In this document: in pieces, positions 46,091-53,642 of the stretch | Numbering within the stretch: position 1 is the first letter of the stretch | Layout of the letters: the number at the start of each line of letters is the position of its first letter | Origin: PFJX01 sp031426735 | Lineage (GTDB): Bacteria; Pseudomonadota; Gammaproteobacteria; Burkholderiales; Thiobacillaceae | Assembly: GCA_031426735.1 (NCBI GenBank) | Contig: JASJPK010000022.1 | Coordinates: 41,627 to 105,626, forward strand | Length of the DNA: 64,000 nt | Direction: 5' to 3' | The notes under the pieces: model-generated | Told to the model about the DNA's origin: nothing | The model's database searches: none | What the model saw: only the letters and a program-made list of their open reading frames with translations | Translations under genes and position numbers: made by a program

Positions 46091-47302
46091 ATGGTCAATA
46101 CCCCGATTTATCTCGATTATTCCGCCACCACGCCGGTCGACCCGCGTGTTGCCGCGAAGATGATTCCTTATCTGACCGAGATGTTCGGCAATCCGGCGTC
46201 ACGTTCGCACGTGTTCGGCTGGGATGCCGACAAGGCGGTGGAAGAAGCGCGCGCGCATGTCGCCGCGCTGGTGAATGCCGATCCGAAGGAAATCGTGTGG
46301 ACCTCGGGCGCGACAGAATCGAACAACCTCGCCATCAAGGGCGCGGCGCGTTTCTATCAGGGCAAGGGCAAACACCTGATCACCGTGAAGACCGAGCACA
46401 AGGCCGTGCTGGATACCTGCCGCGAACTGGAACGCGAAGGGTTCGAGGTGACCTATCTGGGCGTGCAGCCGAACGGGCTGATCGACCTGGATGAACTGAA
46501 GGCGGCGATACGACCCGATACGCTGCTGGTTTCGGTGATGTTCGTGAACAACGAAATCGGCGTGATTCAAGACATCCCCGCGATCGGCGAACTTTGCCGC
46601 GAAAAGGGTGTGCTGTTCCATGTCGACGCGGCGCAGGCGACCGGCAAGGTGGAAATCGATTTGAGCAAACTCAAGGTCGATCTGATGTCTTTTTCCGCCC
46701 ACAAAACCTACGGCCCGAAAGGCATCGGCGCGCTGTATGTCCGCCGCAAGCCGCGCGTGCGGCTGGAAGCGCAGATGCACGGTGGCGGCCACGAGCGCGG
46801 CATGCGCTCCGGTACGCTGGCGACGCACCAGATCGTCGGCATGGGCGAAGCATTCCGTCTCGCCAAGCTGGAAATGGGTGCCGAAACCGAGCGCATCCGC
46901 AGCCTGCGCGACAAGCTCTGGCGTGGTTTCCAGGACATGGAAGAAGTGCATCTGAACGGCGATTTCGAGCGCCGTATCGCCGGTAACCTGAACGTCAGTT
47001 TCAATTTCGTCGAGGGCGAAAGCCTGATCATGGCGATCAAGGATCTGGCCGTGTCGAGCGGTTCCGCGTGTACTTCCGCCAGCCTGGAGCCGTCCTATGT
47101 GCTGAAGGCATTGGGGCGCAACGACGAACTGGCGCACAGCTCGATCCGTTTCAGCATCGGCCGCTTCACCACCGAGGCGGAGATCGACTACACCGTCAAG
47201 CTGCTGCACGAAAAGATCGGCAAGCTGCGCGAAATGTCGCCGCTGTGGGAGATGTTCAAGGATGGCATCGACTTGAATTCAGTGCAGTGGGCTGCACATT
47301 GA
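46091..47302 (+). CDS. iscS: Cysteine desulfurase IscS
   Basis: A PLP-dependent enzyme that delivers persulfide sulfur to IscU. The 403-residue product begins MVNTPIYLDYSATTPVD. The PLP lysine is in SFSAHKTYGPKG, and the mobile catalytic cysteine in SSGSACTSAS. I chose ATG 46091 because GGAG is 9 bases upstream and the N-terminus matches E. coli IscS; ATG 46076, overlapping the iscR stop, is possible. It is followed by iscU. Confidence 0.97.
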   Translation: MVNTPIYLDYSATTPVDPRVAAKMIPYLTEMFGNPASRSHVFGWDADKAVEEARAHVAALVNADPKEIVWTSGATESNNLAIKGAARFYQGKGKHLITVKTEHKAVLDTCRELEREGFEVTYLGVQPNGLIDLDELKAAIRPDTLLVSVMFVNNEIGVIQDIPAIGELCREKGVLFHVDAAQATGKVEIDLSKLKVDLMSFSAHKTYGPKGIGALYVRRKPRVRLEAQMHGGGHERGMRSGTLATHQIVGMGEAFRLAKLEMGAETERIRSLRDKLWRGFQDMEEVHLNGDFERRIAGNLNVSFNFVEGESLIMAIKDLAVSSGSACTSASLEPSYVLKALGRNDELAHSSIRFSIGRFTTEAEIDYTVKLLHEKIGKLREMSPLWEMFKDGIDLNSVQWAAH

Positions 47303-47333
47303 ACTGCACACCGAAACTAGGTTAGGAGCAAAC

Positions 47334-47765
47334 ATGGCATACAGCGAACAGGTTCTGGATCACTACGAAAATCCCCGCAACGTCGGCGCATTCGGCAAGG
47401 ACGATGTCGGTGTCGGCACCGGCATGGTCGGCGCTCCGGCTTGCGGCGACGTGATGAAGCTGCAGATCCGGGTCAACGAGCAAGGCATCATCGAAGACGC
47501 CAAATTCAAGACTTACGGTTGCGGTTCGGCGATCGCCTCATCTTCCCTGGTCACCGAATGGGTCAAGGGCAAGACGCTGGACGAAGCGATGAACCTGAAG
47601 AACACGCAGATCGCCGAGGAACTCGCGCTGCCGCCGGTGAAAATCCATTGTTCGATCCTGGCCGAAGACGCGATCAAGGCGGCGGTCGCCGACTACAAGC
47701 AGAAGCACGGCAACACCGCTGGAAGCAGCGAATACACTGCCTGCAATCCGCCTGTTACCGCTTAA
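47334..47765 (+). CDS. iscU: Iron-sulfur cluster scaffold IscU
   Basis: The scaffold on which [2Fe-2S] clusters form. The 143-residue product has the three ligand cysteines in GAPACGDV, TYGCGSAIA and KIHCSIL (about 37, 63, 106), with Asp39 next to the first. The chaperone-recognition segment LPPVKIHCS is present (HscA binds LPPVK). The C-terminal 15 residues are longer than in E. coli. Confidence 0.97.
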   Translation: MAYSEQVLDHYENPRNVGAFGKDDVGVGTGMVGAPACGDVMKLQIRVNEQGIIEDAKFKTYGCGSAIASSSLVTEWVKGKTLDEAMNLKNTQIAEELALPPVKIHCSILAEDAIKAAVADYKQKHGNTAGSSEYTACNPPVTA

Positions 47766-47781
47766 CCTTCAGGAGCCCCAA

Positions 47782-48105
47782 ATGCCCGTCACCCTCTCCG
47801 AACGCGCCGCCACTCACATCAAGAACTTTCTCGCCAAGCGCGGCAGTGGCGTCGGCCTCAAGTTGGGCGTACGCACTTCCGGCTGTTCCGGCATGGCCTA
47901 CAAGCTGGAATTCGCCGATGTGGCCGACCCGGAAGACATCCAGTTCGAATCGCACGGCGTTACGGTGTTCATCGACCCGAAGAGCCTGAGCTATCTGGAA
48001 GGCACCGAGCTCGATTTCGTACGCGAAGGTTTGAATGAAGGTTTCAAGTTCAATAACCCCAACGTGAAGTCCGAGTGCGGTTGCGGCGAGTCGTTCAACG
48101 TTTGA
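47782..48105 (+). CDS. iscA: A-type iron-sulfur carrier IscA
   Basis: A carrier that passes clusters or iron to targets. The 107-residue product shows VRTSGCSGMAYKLEF and the C-terminal pair in ECGCGESF; these three cysteines are the family signature. It is 16 bases after iscU with AGGAG upstream. Confidence 0.97.
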   Translation: MPVTLSERAATHIKNFLAKRGSGVGLKLGVRTSGCSGMAYKLEFADVADPEDIQFESHGVTVFIDPKSLSYLEGTELDFVREGLNEGFKFNNPNVKSECGCGESFNV

Positions 48106-48117
48106 CGTTATGAAGTC

Positions 48118-48190
48118 GTAGGTCGGGCAAAGCGCAGCGTGCCCGACATCCCGTTGCATTGATGGGCCCGCTGCGCTTGGCCCATCCTAC
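48118..48190. repeat. REP-like palindrome within the isc operon
   Basis: Two inverted arms start GTAGG and end CCTAC. The left arm contains AAAGCGCAGCG flanked by CGGGC/GCCCG, and the right arm CGCTGCGCTTGG flanked by GGGCC/GGCCC. It occupies most of the iscA-hscB gap and so would be transcribed in the operon mRNA. Confidence 0.82.
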
Positions 48191-48212
48191 GAGCTCTCCC
48201 TTCCCTCTGGCC

Positions 48213-48743
48213 ATGTCCCTCGACTTCTCCCGCAATCATTTCGACCTGTTCGCGCTGCCGATGGCCTTCGCGATTGACGCCGACCGGCTCGATCAAGCCT
48301 ATCGCGGCATTCAGGCCGAGATCCATCCGGACAAGTTCGCGCACGCGGGCGATGCGGAACAACGCCTGTCGATGCAATGGTCGACGCGCGTCAACGAGGC
48401 TTATCAGACCTTGCGCAAGCCGTTCGAGCGGGCGCGTTATCTGCTGGAACTCAACGGCATCGACGCGATGGATGCAAAGAACACTTCGATGCCGGCGGAT
48501 TTTTTGATGCAGCAGATGGAATGGCGCGAAGCCCTGATGGATGCCCGCGCCAGCAAGGATGCGACGGGGTTGCAGGCGCTGGAAAAGGATCTGCAGGCGC
48601 ATGCGAAAAGCCTGCAGGCGCTACTTGGCAACCTGCTGGACGCACAAAAAAATTATGTCGAGGCCGGTAACGTGCTGCGCAAGGTCCGCTTCATGGATAA
48701 GTTGCTGGCGGAAATCGACGCGACCTATGAGGAAATCGAGTAA
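48213..48743 (+). CDS. hscB: Fe-S cluster co-chaperone HscB
   Basis: A J-protein that presents IscU to HscA. The 176-residue product starts MSLDFSRNHFDLFALP, with the J-domain HPD triad in AEIHPDKFAH near residue 45 and a C-terminal helical domain (YLLELNGIDAMDAKNTSMPADFLMQQMEWREAL) conserved in HscB. The start at 48213 lies just after the repeat; there is no strong SD. Confidence 0.96.
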   Translation: MSLDFSRNHFDLFALPMAFAIDADRLDQAYRGIQAEIHPDKFAHAGDAEQRLSMQWSTRVNEAYQTLRKPFERARYLLELNGIDAMDAKNTSMPADFLMQQMEWREALMDARASKDATGLQALEKDLQAHAKSLQALLGNLLDAQKNYVEAGNVLRKVRFMDKLLAEIDATYEEIE

Positions 48744-48819
48744 GTCATAATTTGTTACGTCCTGCCGCGCAGTTTTCGCGCTTGTTTCGACGCTGTACCC
48801 ACCGAACCCCGCTCACTCA

Positions 48820-50688
48820 ATGGCCCTTCTACAAATTTCCGAGCCTGGACTGTCCACCGCTCCGCATCAGCATCGTCTTGCCGTCGGTATTGACCTGGGT
48901 ACCACCAATTCACTGGTCGCCACCGTGCGCAACGGCGTCTCCGTCGTGCTCAACGATGCGGCCGGACACGGCCTGTTGCCTTCCGTGGTGCGTTATCACG
49001 CGGATGGTACGACGACGGTCGGCATCAAGGCGCAGGCGCAGGCGGCGCTTGATCCGCACAATACGATCACTTCGGCGAAGCGGTTCATGGGGCGCGGCAT
49101 CAAGGACATTCCGGATATCGCGACACTGCCTTACCAGTTCATCGACGCGCCCGGCATGGTGCAGTTGAAGACGGTGGCCGGCGTAAAAAGCCCGGTTGAA
49201 GTCTCCGCCGATATTCTCAAAGTGTTGAAGGCGCGCGCCGAAGCCGCGCTGGGCGGCGATCTGGTCGGCGCGGTGATCACCGTTCCCGCCTATTTCGACG
49301 ATGCCCAGCGCCAGGCCACCAAGGACGCCGCCAAAGTCGCCGGCGTCAACGTGCTGCGCCTGCTCAACGAACCGACCGCAGCCGCCATCGCCTACGGCCT
49401 CGACAATGCCGCCGAAGGCATCTATGCGGTGTACGACCTGGGCGGCGGTACTTTCGACATCTCCATCCTGAAGCTGACCAAAGGCGTCTTCGAAGTGCTC
49501 GCCACCAATGGCGACTCCGCCCTCGGCGGCGACGATTTCGACCGCCGCGTTTATTGCTGGATGCTGGAACAAGCCGGCCTGCACACCCTCGGCGACCATG
49601 ACAAGACGCTGCTCATGGCGCGTGCGCGCGAAGCCAAGGAAACCCTGTCCGATCACGCCCAGGCGCATATCACCGCGATGCTGGCGGCCGGCGAGGTGAT
49701 CGACCTCGACCTGAGCGAAGCGATGTTCAACCAGATCACCGACAGCCTGGTCAACAAGACGCTGGCGCCCACCCGCAAGGCGATGCGCGACGCCGGCCTG
49801 CAGGCGAGCGAGGTCAAAGGCGTCGTGATGGTCGGCGGTTCCACCCGCATTCCGCGCATCCAGGCCGCCGTCGGCGAGTTCTTCGGCCAGGCTCCGTTGA
49901 CCAATCTCGACCCGGACAAGGTCGTCGCCATCGGTGCGGCGATCCAGGCCAACGTGCTGGCCGGCAACAAGTCCGGCGACGACTGGTTGTTGCTCGACGT
50001 GGTGCCGTTGTCGCTCGGCCTGGAGACGATGGGCGGCCTGACCGAAAAGATCATTCCGCGCAATGCCACCATCCCCACCGCCCGCGCGCAGGAATTCACC
50101 ACGTTCAAGGACGGCCAGACCGCGATGAGCATTCACGTCGTACAGGGCGAGCGCGAACTGGTGTCAGATTGCCGCAGCCTGGCGCGTTTCGAGCTGCGCG
50201 GCATTCCGCCGATGGTGGCCGGCGCGGCGCGCATCCGCGTCACCTTCCAGGTCGATGCCGACGGCCTGCTTTCGGTGACCGCGCGCGAAACGGGGACCGG
50301 CATCGAAGCGCACATCGCCGTGAAACCGTCGTACGGCCTGAGCGACGACGAAGTGGCCCAGATGCTGCGCGATTCCTACGCCCACGCGCAGGACGACATG
50401 ACCGCGCGCAATCTGGCCGAAGCTCGCGTCGACGGCCGGCGTCTGGTCGAGGCGGCGGAGGCCGCGCTGGCCGAGAATGGCGCGGTTTTGCTCGACTCCG
50501 ATGAACTGCAGGCCATTGAAAAGCGTATCGCCGACCTCAAACTGGCATTGAGCGAAGGCGATCTGGTTACGGTCAAGCGCGCCACCGAGGCCCTCAATCA
50601 AGGTACTGTCGAATTTGCCGCCCGCCGCATGGATCAGAGCGTGAAAAAGGCGCTGACTGGCCACAAGCTGGACGAACTGGAGTTTTGA
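48820..50688 (+). CDS. hscA: Hsp70-type chaperone HscA
   Basis: An ATP-dependent chaperone specialised for IscU. The 622-residue product has an N-terminal extension of about 20 residues before the ATPase start AVGIDLGTTNSLVATV, the Hsp70 motifs YDLGGGTFDISIL and VVMVGGSTRIPRIQ, and the substrate-binding domain with GLETMGGLTEKIIPRN. It follows hscB by 76 bases and ends two bases before the DUF3050 gene. Confidence 0.97.
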   Translation: MALLQISEPGLSTAPHQHRLAVGIDLGTTNSLVATVRNGVSVVLNDAAGHGLLPSVVRYHADGTTTVGIKAQAQAALDPHNTITSAKRFMGRGIKDIPDIATLPYQFIDAPGMVQLKTVAGVKSPVEVSADILKVLKARAEAALGGDLVGAVITVPAYFDDAQRQATKDAAKVAGVNVLRLLNEPTAAAIAYGLDNAAEGIYAVYDLGGGTFDISILKLTKGVFEVLATNGDSALGGDDFDRRVYCWMLEQAGLHTLGDHDKTLLMARAREAKETLSDHAQAHITAMLAAGEVIDLDLSEAMFNQITDSLVNKTLAPTRKAMRDAGLQASEVKGVVMVGGSTRIPRIQAAVGEFFGQAPLTNLDPDKVVAIGAAIQANVLAGNKSGDDWLLLDVVPLSLGLETMGGLTEKIIPRNATIPTARAQEFTTFKDGQTAMSIHVVQGERELVSDCRSLARFELRGIPPMVAGAARIRVTFQVDADGLLSVTARETGTGIEAHIAVKPSYGLSDDEVAQMLRDSYAHAQDDMTARNLAEARVDGRRLVEAAEAALAENGAVLLDSDELQAIEKRIADLKLALSEGDLVTVKRATEALNQGTVEFAARRMDQSVKKALTGHKLDELEF

Positions 50689-50689
50689 A

Positions 50690-51487
50690 ATGAGTCTGTT
50701 TGAACCCGAATTCATCGCGTCCCTGCAGGCGCGCCTGGACAAACACCCGATCTACGCCGCCGTCGAAAGCATCGACGACCTGCGCGTATTCATGGCGCAC
50801 CACGTGCACTCGGTGTGGGACTTCATGTCCCTGATCAAATATCTGCAATACAACGTCGCGCCCGCGCGCTGGCCGTGGACGCCGGGCGCCGATCCGACGA
50901 TCCAGCGTTTCATCAACGAACTGGTGCTGGAAGAGGAAACGGATGAAGCCGGTCCCGATGCGCCGGGCGAGTTTTCCAGCCACTTTCAGCTCTATCTCGG
51001 CGCCATGCGCGAAATCGGCGCCGATGCCGACAAGCCGGCCCGCTTCGTCGAAATCGCCGGCCGCGACGGTATCGCCGCCGCGCTGGCTAGCGGCCTCGCG
51101 CCGGAACCCTCGGCTCGCTTCAATCGCATCACCTTCGGCTACATCGACGGCAACAAGCCGCACGAAATCGCCGCCGCGCTGGCGCTGGGCCGCGAACACA
51201 TCATTCCGGCCATGTTCCGCGCCCTGCTCGGCCGCATGGCGGTGACCGAACAACAGGCGCCGATCTTCCATTTCTATCTGGTGCGCCATATCCACCTCGA
51301 CGAGGATTTCCACGCACCGCTGTCCTTGCGTCTGCTGGCCGGCCTGTGCGGCGGCGATCCAGTGAAGATTGCCGAAGCCCGCGCCGCAGCCATCCGCGCG
51401 GTCGATGCCCGCGTCGAGTTCTGGGACGGCGTGCTCGCCGCGCTGCCCAGCCAAATAAAACGTCAGGAAGCCGCATGCCTCAACTGA
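50690..51487 (+). CDS. DUF3050 family protein inside the isc operon
   Basis: A 265-residue soluble protein. I recognise DUF3050 from LDKHPIYAAVESIDDLRVFM, AHHVHSVWDFMSLIKYLQ, INELVLEEETDE and FSSHFQLYLGAM. The family has a haem-oxygenase-like helical fold. Candidate metal ligands include H37, H38, D44, E77, H98, E169, H170, and the C-terminal cluster H200, H202, D204, E205, D206, H208, which is suggestive of a non-haem di-iron site but does not match the classical spacing exactly. The gene starts one base after the hscA stop and overlaps fdx by 13 bases, so it is integral to the operon. Function unknown. Confidence 0.85.
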   Translation: MSLFEPEFIASLQARLDKHPIYAAVESIDDLRVFMAHHVHSVWDFMSLIKYLQYNVAPARWPWTPGADPTIQRFINELVLEEETDEAGPDAPGEFSSHFQLYLGAMREIGADADKPARFVEIAGRDGIAAALASGLAPEPSARFNRITFGYIDGNKPHEIAAALALGREHIIPAMFRALLGRMAVTEQQAPIFHFYLVRHIHLDEDFHAPLSLRLLAGLCGGDPVKIAEARAAAIRAVDARVEFWDGVLAALPSQIKRQEAACLN

Positions 51488-51813
51488 TCGTTCTGCCCCA
51501 TGTCGAACTGTGTCCCGAAGGCGCCGTGATCGACGCGCAAAAAGGCGTCTCGATCTGCGACATCCTGCTCGACAACGGCATCGAGATCGAACATTCCTGC
51601 GAGAAATCCTGCGCCTGCACCACCTGCCACGTCGTCGTGCGCGAGGGCTTCAATACGCTGTCTGAGGCGACCGAGACCGAGGACGATCTGCTCGACAAGG
51701 CCTGGGGCCTGGAGCCGACCTCGCGGCTATCGTGTCAGGCGTTGATGGGCAAGGAAGATGTCGTGATCGAAATCCCGAAATACACGATCAATATGGTGAA
51801 GGAAGGGCACTGA
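51475..51813 (+). CDS. fdx: ISC-type [2Fe-2S] ferredoxin
   Basis: The electron donor for cluster assembly. The 112-residue product carries the adrenodoxin-type ligand set C-x5-C-x2-C (HSCEKSCACTTCHVVV) and a distal cysteine in LSCQALMG. ATG 51475 has AGGAAG upstream and lies within the end of the DUF3050 gene, indicating coupled translation. Confidence 0.97.
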   Translation: MPQLIVLPHVELCPEGAVIDAQKGVSICDILLDNGIEIEHSCEKSCACTTCHVVVREGFNTLSEATETEDDLLDKAWGLEPTSRLSCQALMGKEDVVIEIPKYTINMVKEGH

Positions 51814-51849
51814 CCGCCCGACCCCGAGAGCCGAACGGAAGGAATCGCC

Positions 51850-52044
51850 ATGAAATGGACTGACACACTGGATATCGCCATCGCACTGGCCGAGCACCAT
51901 CCCGATGTCGACCCGCGCGCAATACGCTTCACCGATCTGCATCGCTGGGTCATGGCGCTGCCGGATTTTTCCGATGACGCCAACCGTTCCGGCGAAAAGA
52001 TCCTGGAAGCGATCCAGACCGCCTGGATCGAGGAAATGGATTGA
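51850..52044 (+). CDS. iscX: IscX (Fe-S assembly protein, YfhJ)
   Basis: A small acidic protein that modulates IscS and may bind iron. The 64-residue product has WTDTLDIAIALAEHHPDVDP, IRFTDLHRWV and ILEAIQTAWIEEMD, typical of IscX. GAAGGAATCGCC lies upstream of the ATG. Its stop overlaps the TTG start of the next gene. Confidence 0.96.
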   Translation: MKWTDTLDIAIALAEHHPDVDPRAIRFTDLHRWVMALPDFSDDANRSGEKILEAIQTAWIEEMD

Positions 52045-52592
52045 ACCCGGCCAGACGCACTTCGTTACTTGCGGCACTGTTGCTGGCCGCCGCGCCGGCC
52101 TTGGCCGCAGCGGAAAAGCTCGGCTTCAAGGGCGTAACGCTAGGTTCCGACCTGTCCCAGATCGCCAGCAATCCCAAGTTCGACTGCCGCATCGTCGTCA
52201 CGCCGATCGCCGACAAGGTGTGCAGTTTGCGGCCGCGGGAGCGGGAAACCATTGCCGGCGCGCCGGTCGAATCGCTGTTCTATTTCTACGATCAGACCGG
52301 GTTGACCGGCATCGTCGTCCATCTGGATGAAAAACATTTCCAACCGGTGGTTTCAGCGCTGACCGATAAGTTCGGCAGTCCTGTGTTGAAAACCGAGGTG
52401 GTGAAGAACCTCAAGGGCGCCGGTTTCGAGAACCGCACCTATCGCTGGACCCGGCCCGAAGGTTCGCTTCAGGCTCAACGCTACGCCGGCCGGCTCGATA
52501 AATCCGCGATCCGCTTTACCGACGATAGCGCCGCCTTGCGCAACCAGCAACGGCGTGCGCTGCTGGCGAAAGACCCGCGCAAGGATCTGTAA
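52041..52592 (+). CDS. Secreted hypothetical protein after iscX
   Basis: A 183-residue protein with a clear signal peptide (LLAALLLAAAPALAAAEK). The mature part begins FKGVTLGSDLSQIA and resembles small periplasmic proteins of unknown function, with two cysteines (FDCRIVV, DKVCSL) that could form a disulfide. It starts at TTG 52041 within the iscX stop, so it is translationally coupled to the isc operon. No family name is secure. Confidence 0.7.
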   Translation: MNPARRTSLLAALLLAAAPALAAAEKLGFKGVTLGSDLSQIASNPKFDCRIVVTPIADKVCSLRPRERETIAGAPVESLFYFYDQTGLTGIVVHLDEKHFQPVVSALTDKFGSPVLKTEVVKNLKGAGFENRTYRWTRPEGSLQAQRYAGRLDKSAIRFTDDSAALRNQQRRALLAKDPRKDL

Positions 52593-52600
52593 CCGCCGCT

Positions 52601-53395
52601 TCAGGCGGAGAGCGCTTTCACCGGGCTGCGACGGCGCTTCGCCTGCAGGCCGATCAGGCCGATGCCGGCCAGCAGCATCGCCCAGGTTTCCGGTTCCGGC
52701 ACGGCGGCGGTCAGGTAGGTCGCACCGGAGCCGGTCGCGATGTCGCCGACGGCGCTGATGCCGAACGTCGCCGTGTTGCCGAAGTCGGCCGAACCGATGC
52801 CGGAAGCCACGGCGCCGAACACGCTGGTCAGGTAGAACGTCGAACCGTATTCGTAATCGAAGCTGCCGGTCAGTACGCTATGAACCGGACCGGCGCTGCT
52901 GCCGCTGTCGGCGAAGTCGAACATCACCGTTTCCACACCGGTCGGCAGCACGCCGCTCTCCAGGTAGTACTGCAAGTCCCACGGCATGACCGGACTCGCC
53001 GCCTTCAGCAGCATGTAGCCGGCGGCTGAATAAGGCGCCGCACGAAACTCACCGTCGACGCTCAGGCTCACATTGGCGACGCCGTAGCCGTTGCCGCCGG
53101 ACAGCGTGAACGCATCCGCCCAGGCCGACACCGCACCAAACCACGTGTTGCTTTCATTGCCGGTGGCGACGACGTGATGCACACCCATTTCCGTTTGCGC
53201 CCAGCTGTTCCAGTACTGCGCCAGACCCGTGGCCGAACCGTCGAAAGTCATGTCTTCGACAGGGCTGTACAGATTGTCGACATCGCTGGCGGCGGCGTAA
53301 GCGTAAGAACCGAAACCCAAACCGGCCTGGGCGGAACCGCTCAGCGCCAGTCCCAACAGGGCGGTGACGGCGAAAAACTGGACAGACTTGGACAT
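52601..53395 (-). CDS. PEP-CTERM sorting domain protein
   Basis: A 264-residue secreted protein with signal peptide (VQFFAVTALLGLALSGSAQA) and a Gly/Ala/Ser/Tyr-rich beta body. The C-terminal sorting signal is VPEPETWAMLLAGIGLIGL followed by QAKRRR. ATG 53395 is preceded by CAGGAGAAGCGT. The 'PEP-x-TW-AMLLAG' version is a common subtype. Its body does not match the other PEP-CTERM protein, but the two share a sigma-54 promoter type. Confidence 0.92.
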   Translation of the reverse strand: MSKSVQFFAVTALLGLALSGSAQAGLGFGSYAYAAASDVDNLYSPVEDMTFDGSATGLAQYWNSWAQTEMGVHHVVATGNESNTWFGAVSAWADAFTLSGGNGYGVANVSLSVDGEFRAAPYSAAGYMLLKAASPVMPWDLQYYLESGVLPTGVETVMFDFADSGSSAGPVHSVLTGSFDYEYGSTFYLTSVFGAVASGIGSADFGNTATFGISAVGDIATGSGATYLTAAVPEPETWAMLLAGIGLIGLQAKRRRSPVKALSA

Positions 53396-53436
53396 ACGCT
53401 TCTCCTGATTGGATGAGGTTTTCATGCAGGATGATG

Positions 53437-53452
53437 AGCAATCGCTGTGCCA
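53437..53452 (-). promoter_or_regulatory. Sigma-54 promoter of second PEP-CTERM gene
   Basis: On the minus strand TGGCACAGCGATTGCT is a near-perfect -24/-12 element. It ends 41 bases before the ATG at 53395, matching the spacing of the site before the gene at 17759. Confidence 0.85.
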
Positions 53453-53642
53453 GGTCTGGATGCGGCTCCCGCCTTGAGTTTCGGCAACGGGTCGAATTGC
53501 AGCCCTGCGGCAACACGCATTCATGCCAATTCCGTCATTCCGCAGCTCTGCATGCCCCCTGCCTGGGGCGACCGATTAAGCTGGCTCCCCGCTGTTATAA
53601 CTTTAGTAATATGACGAGAACATTTACTTACCGGGTATTCAG

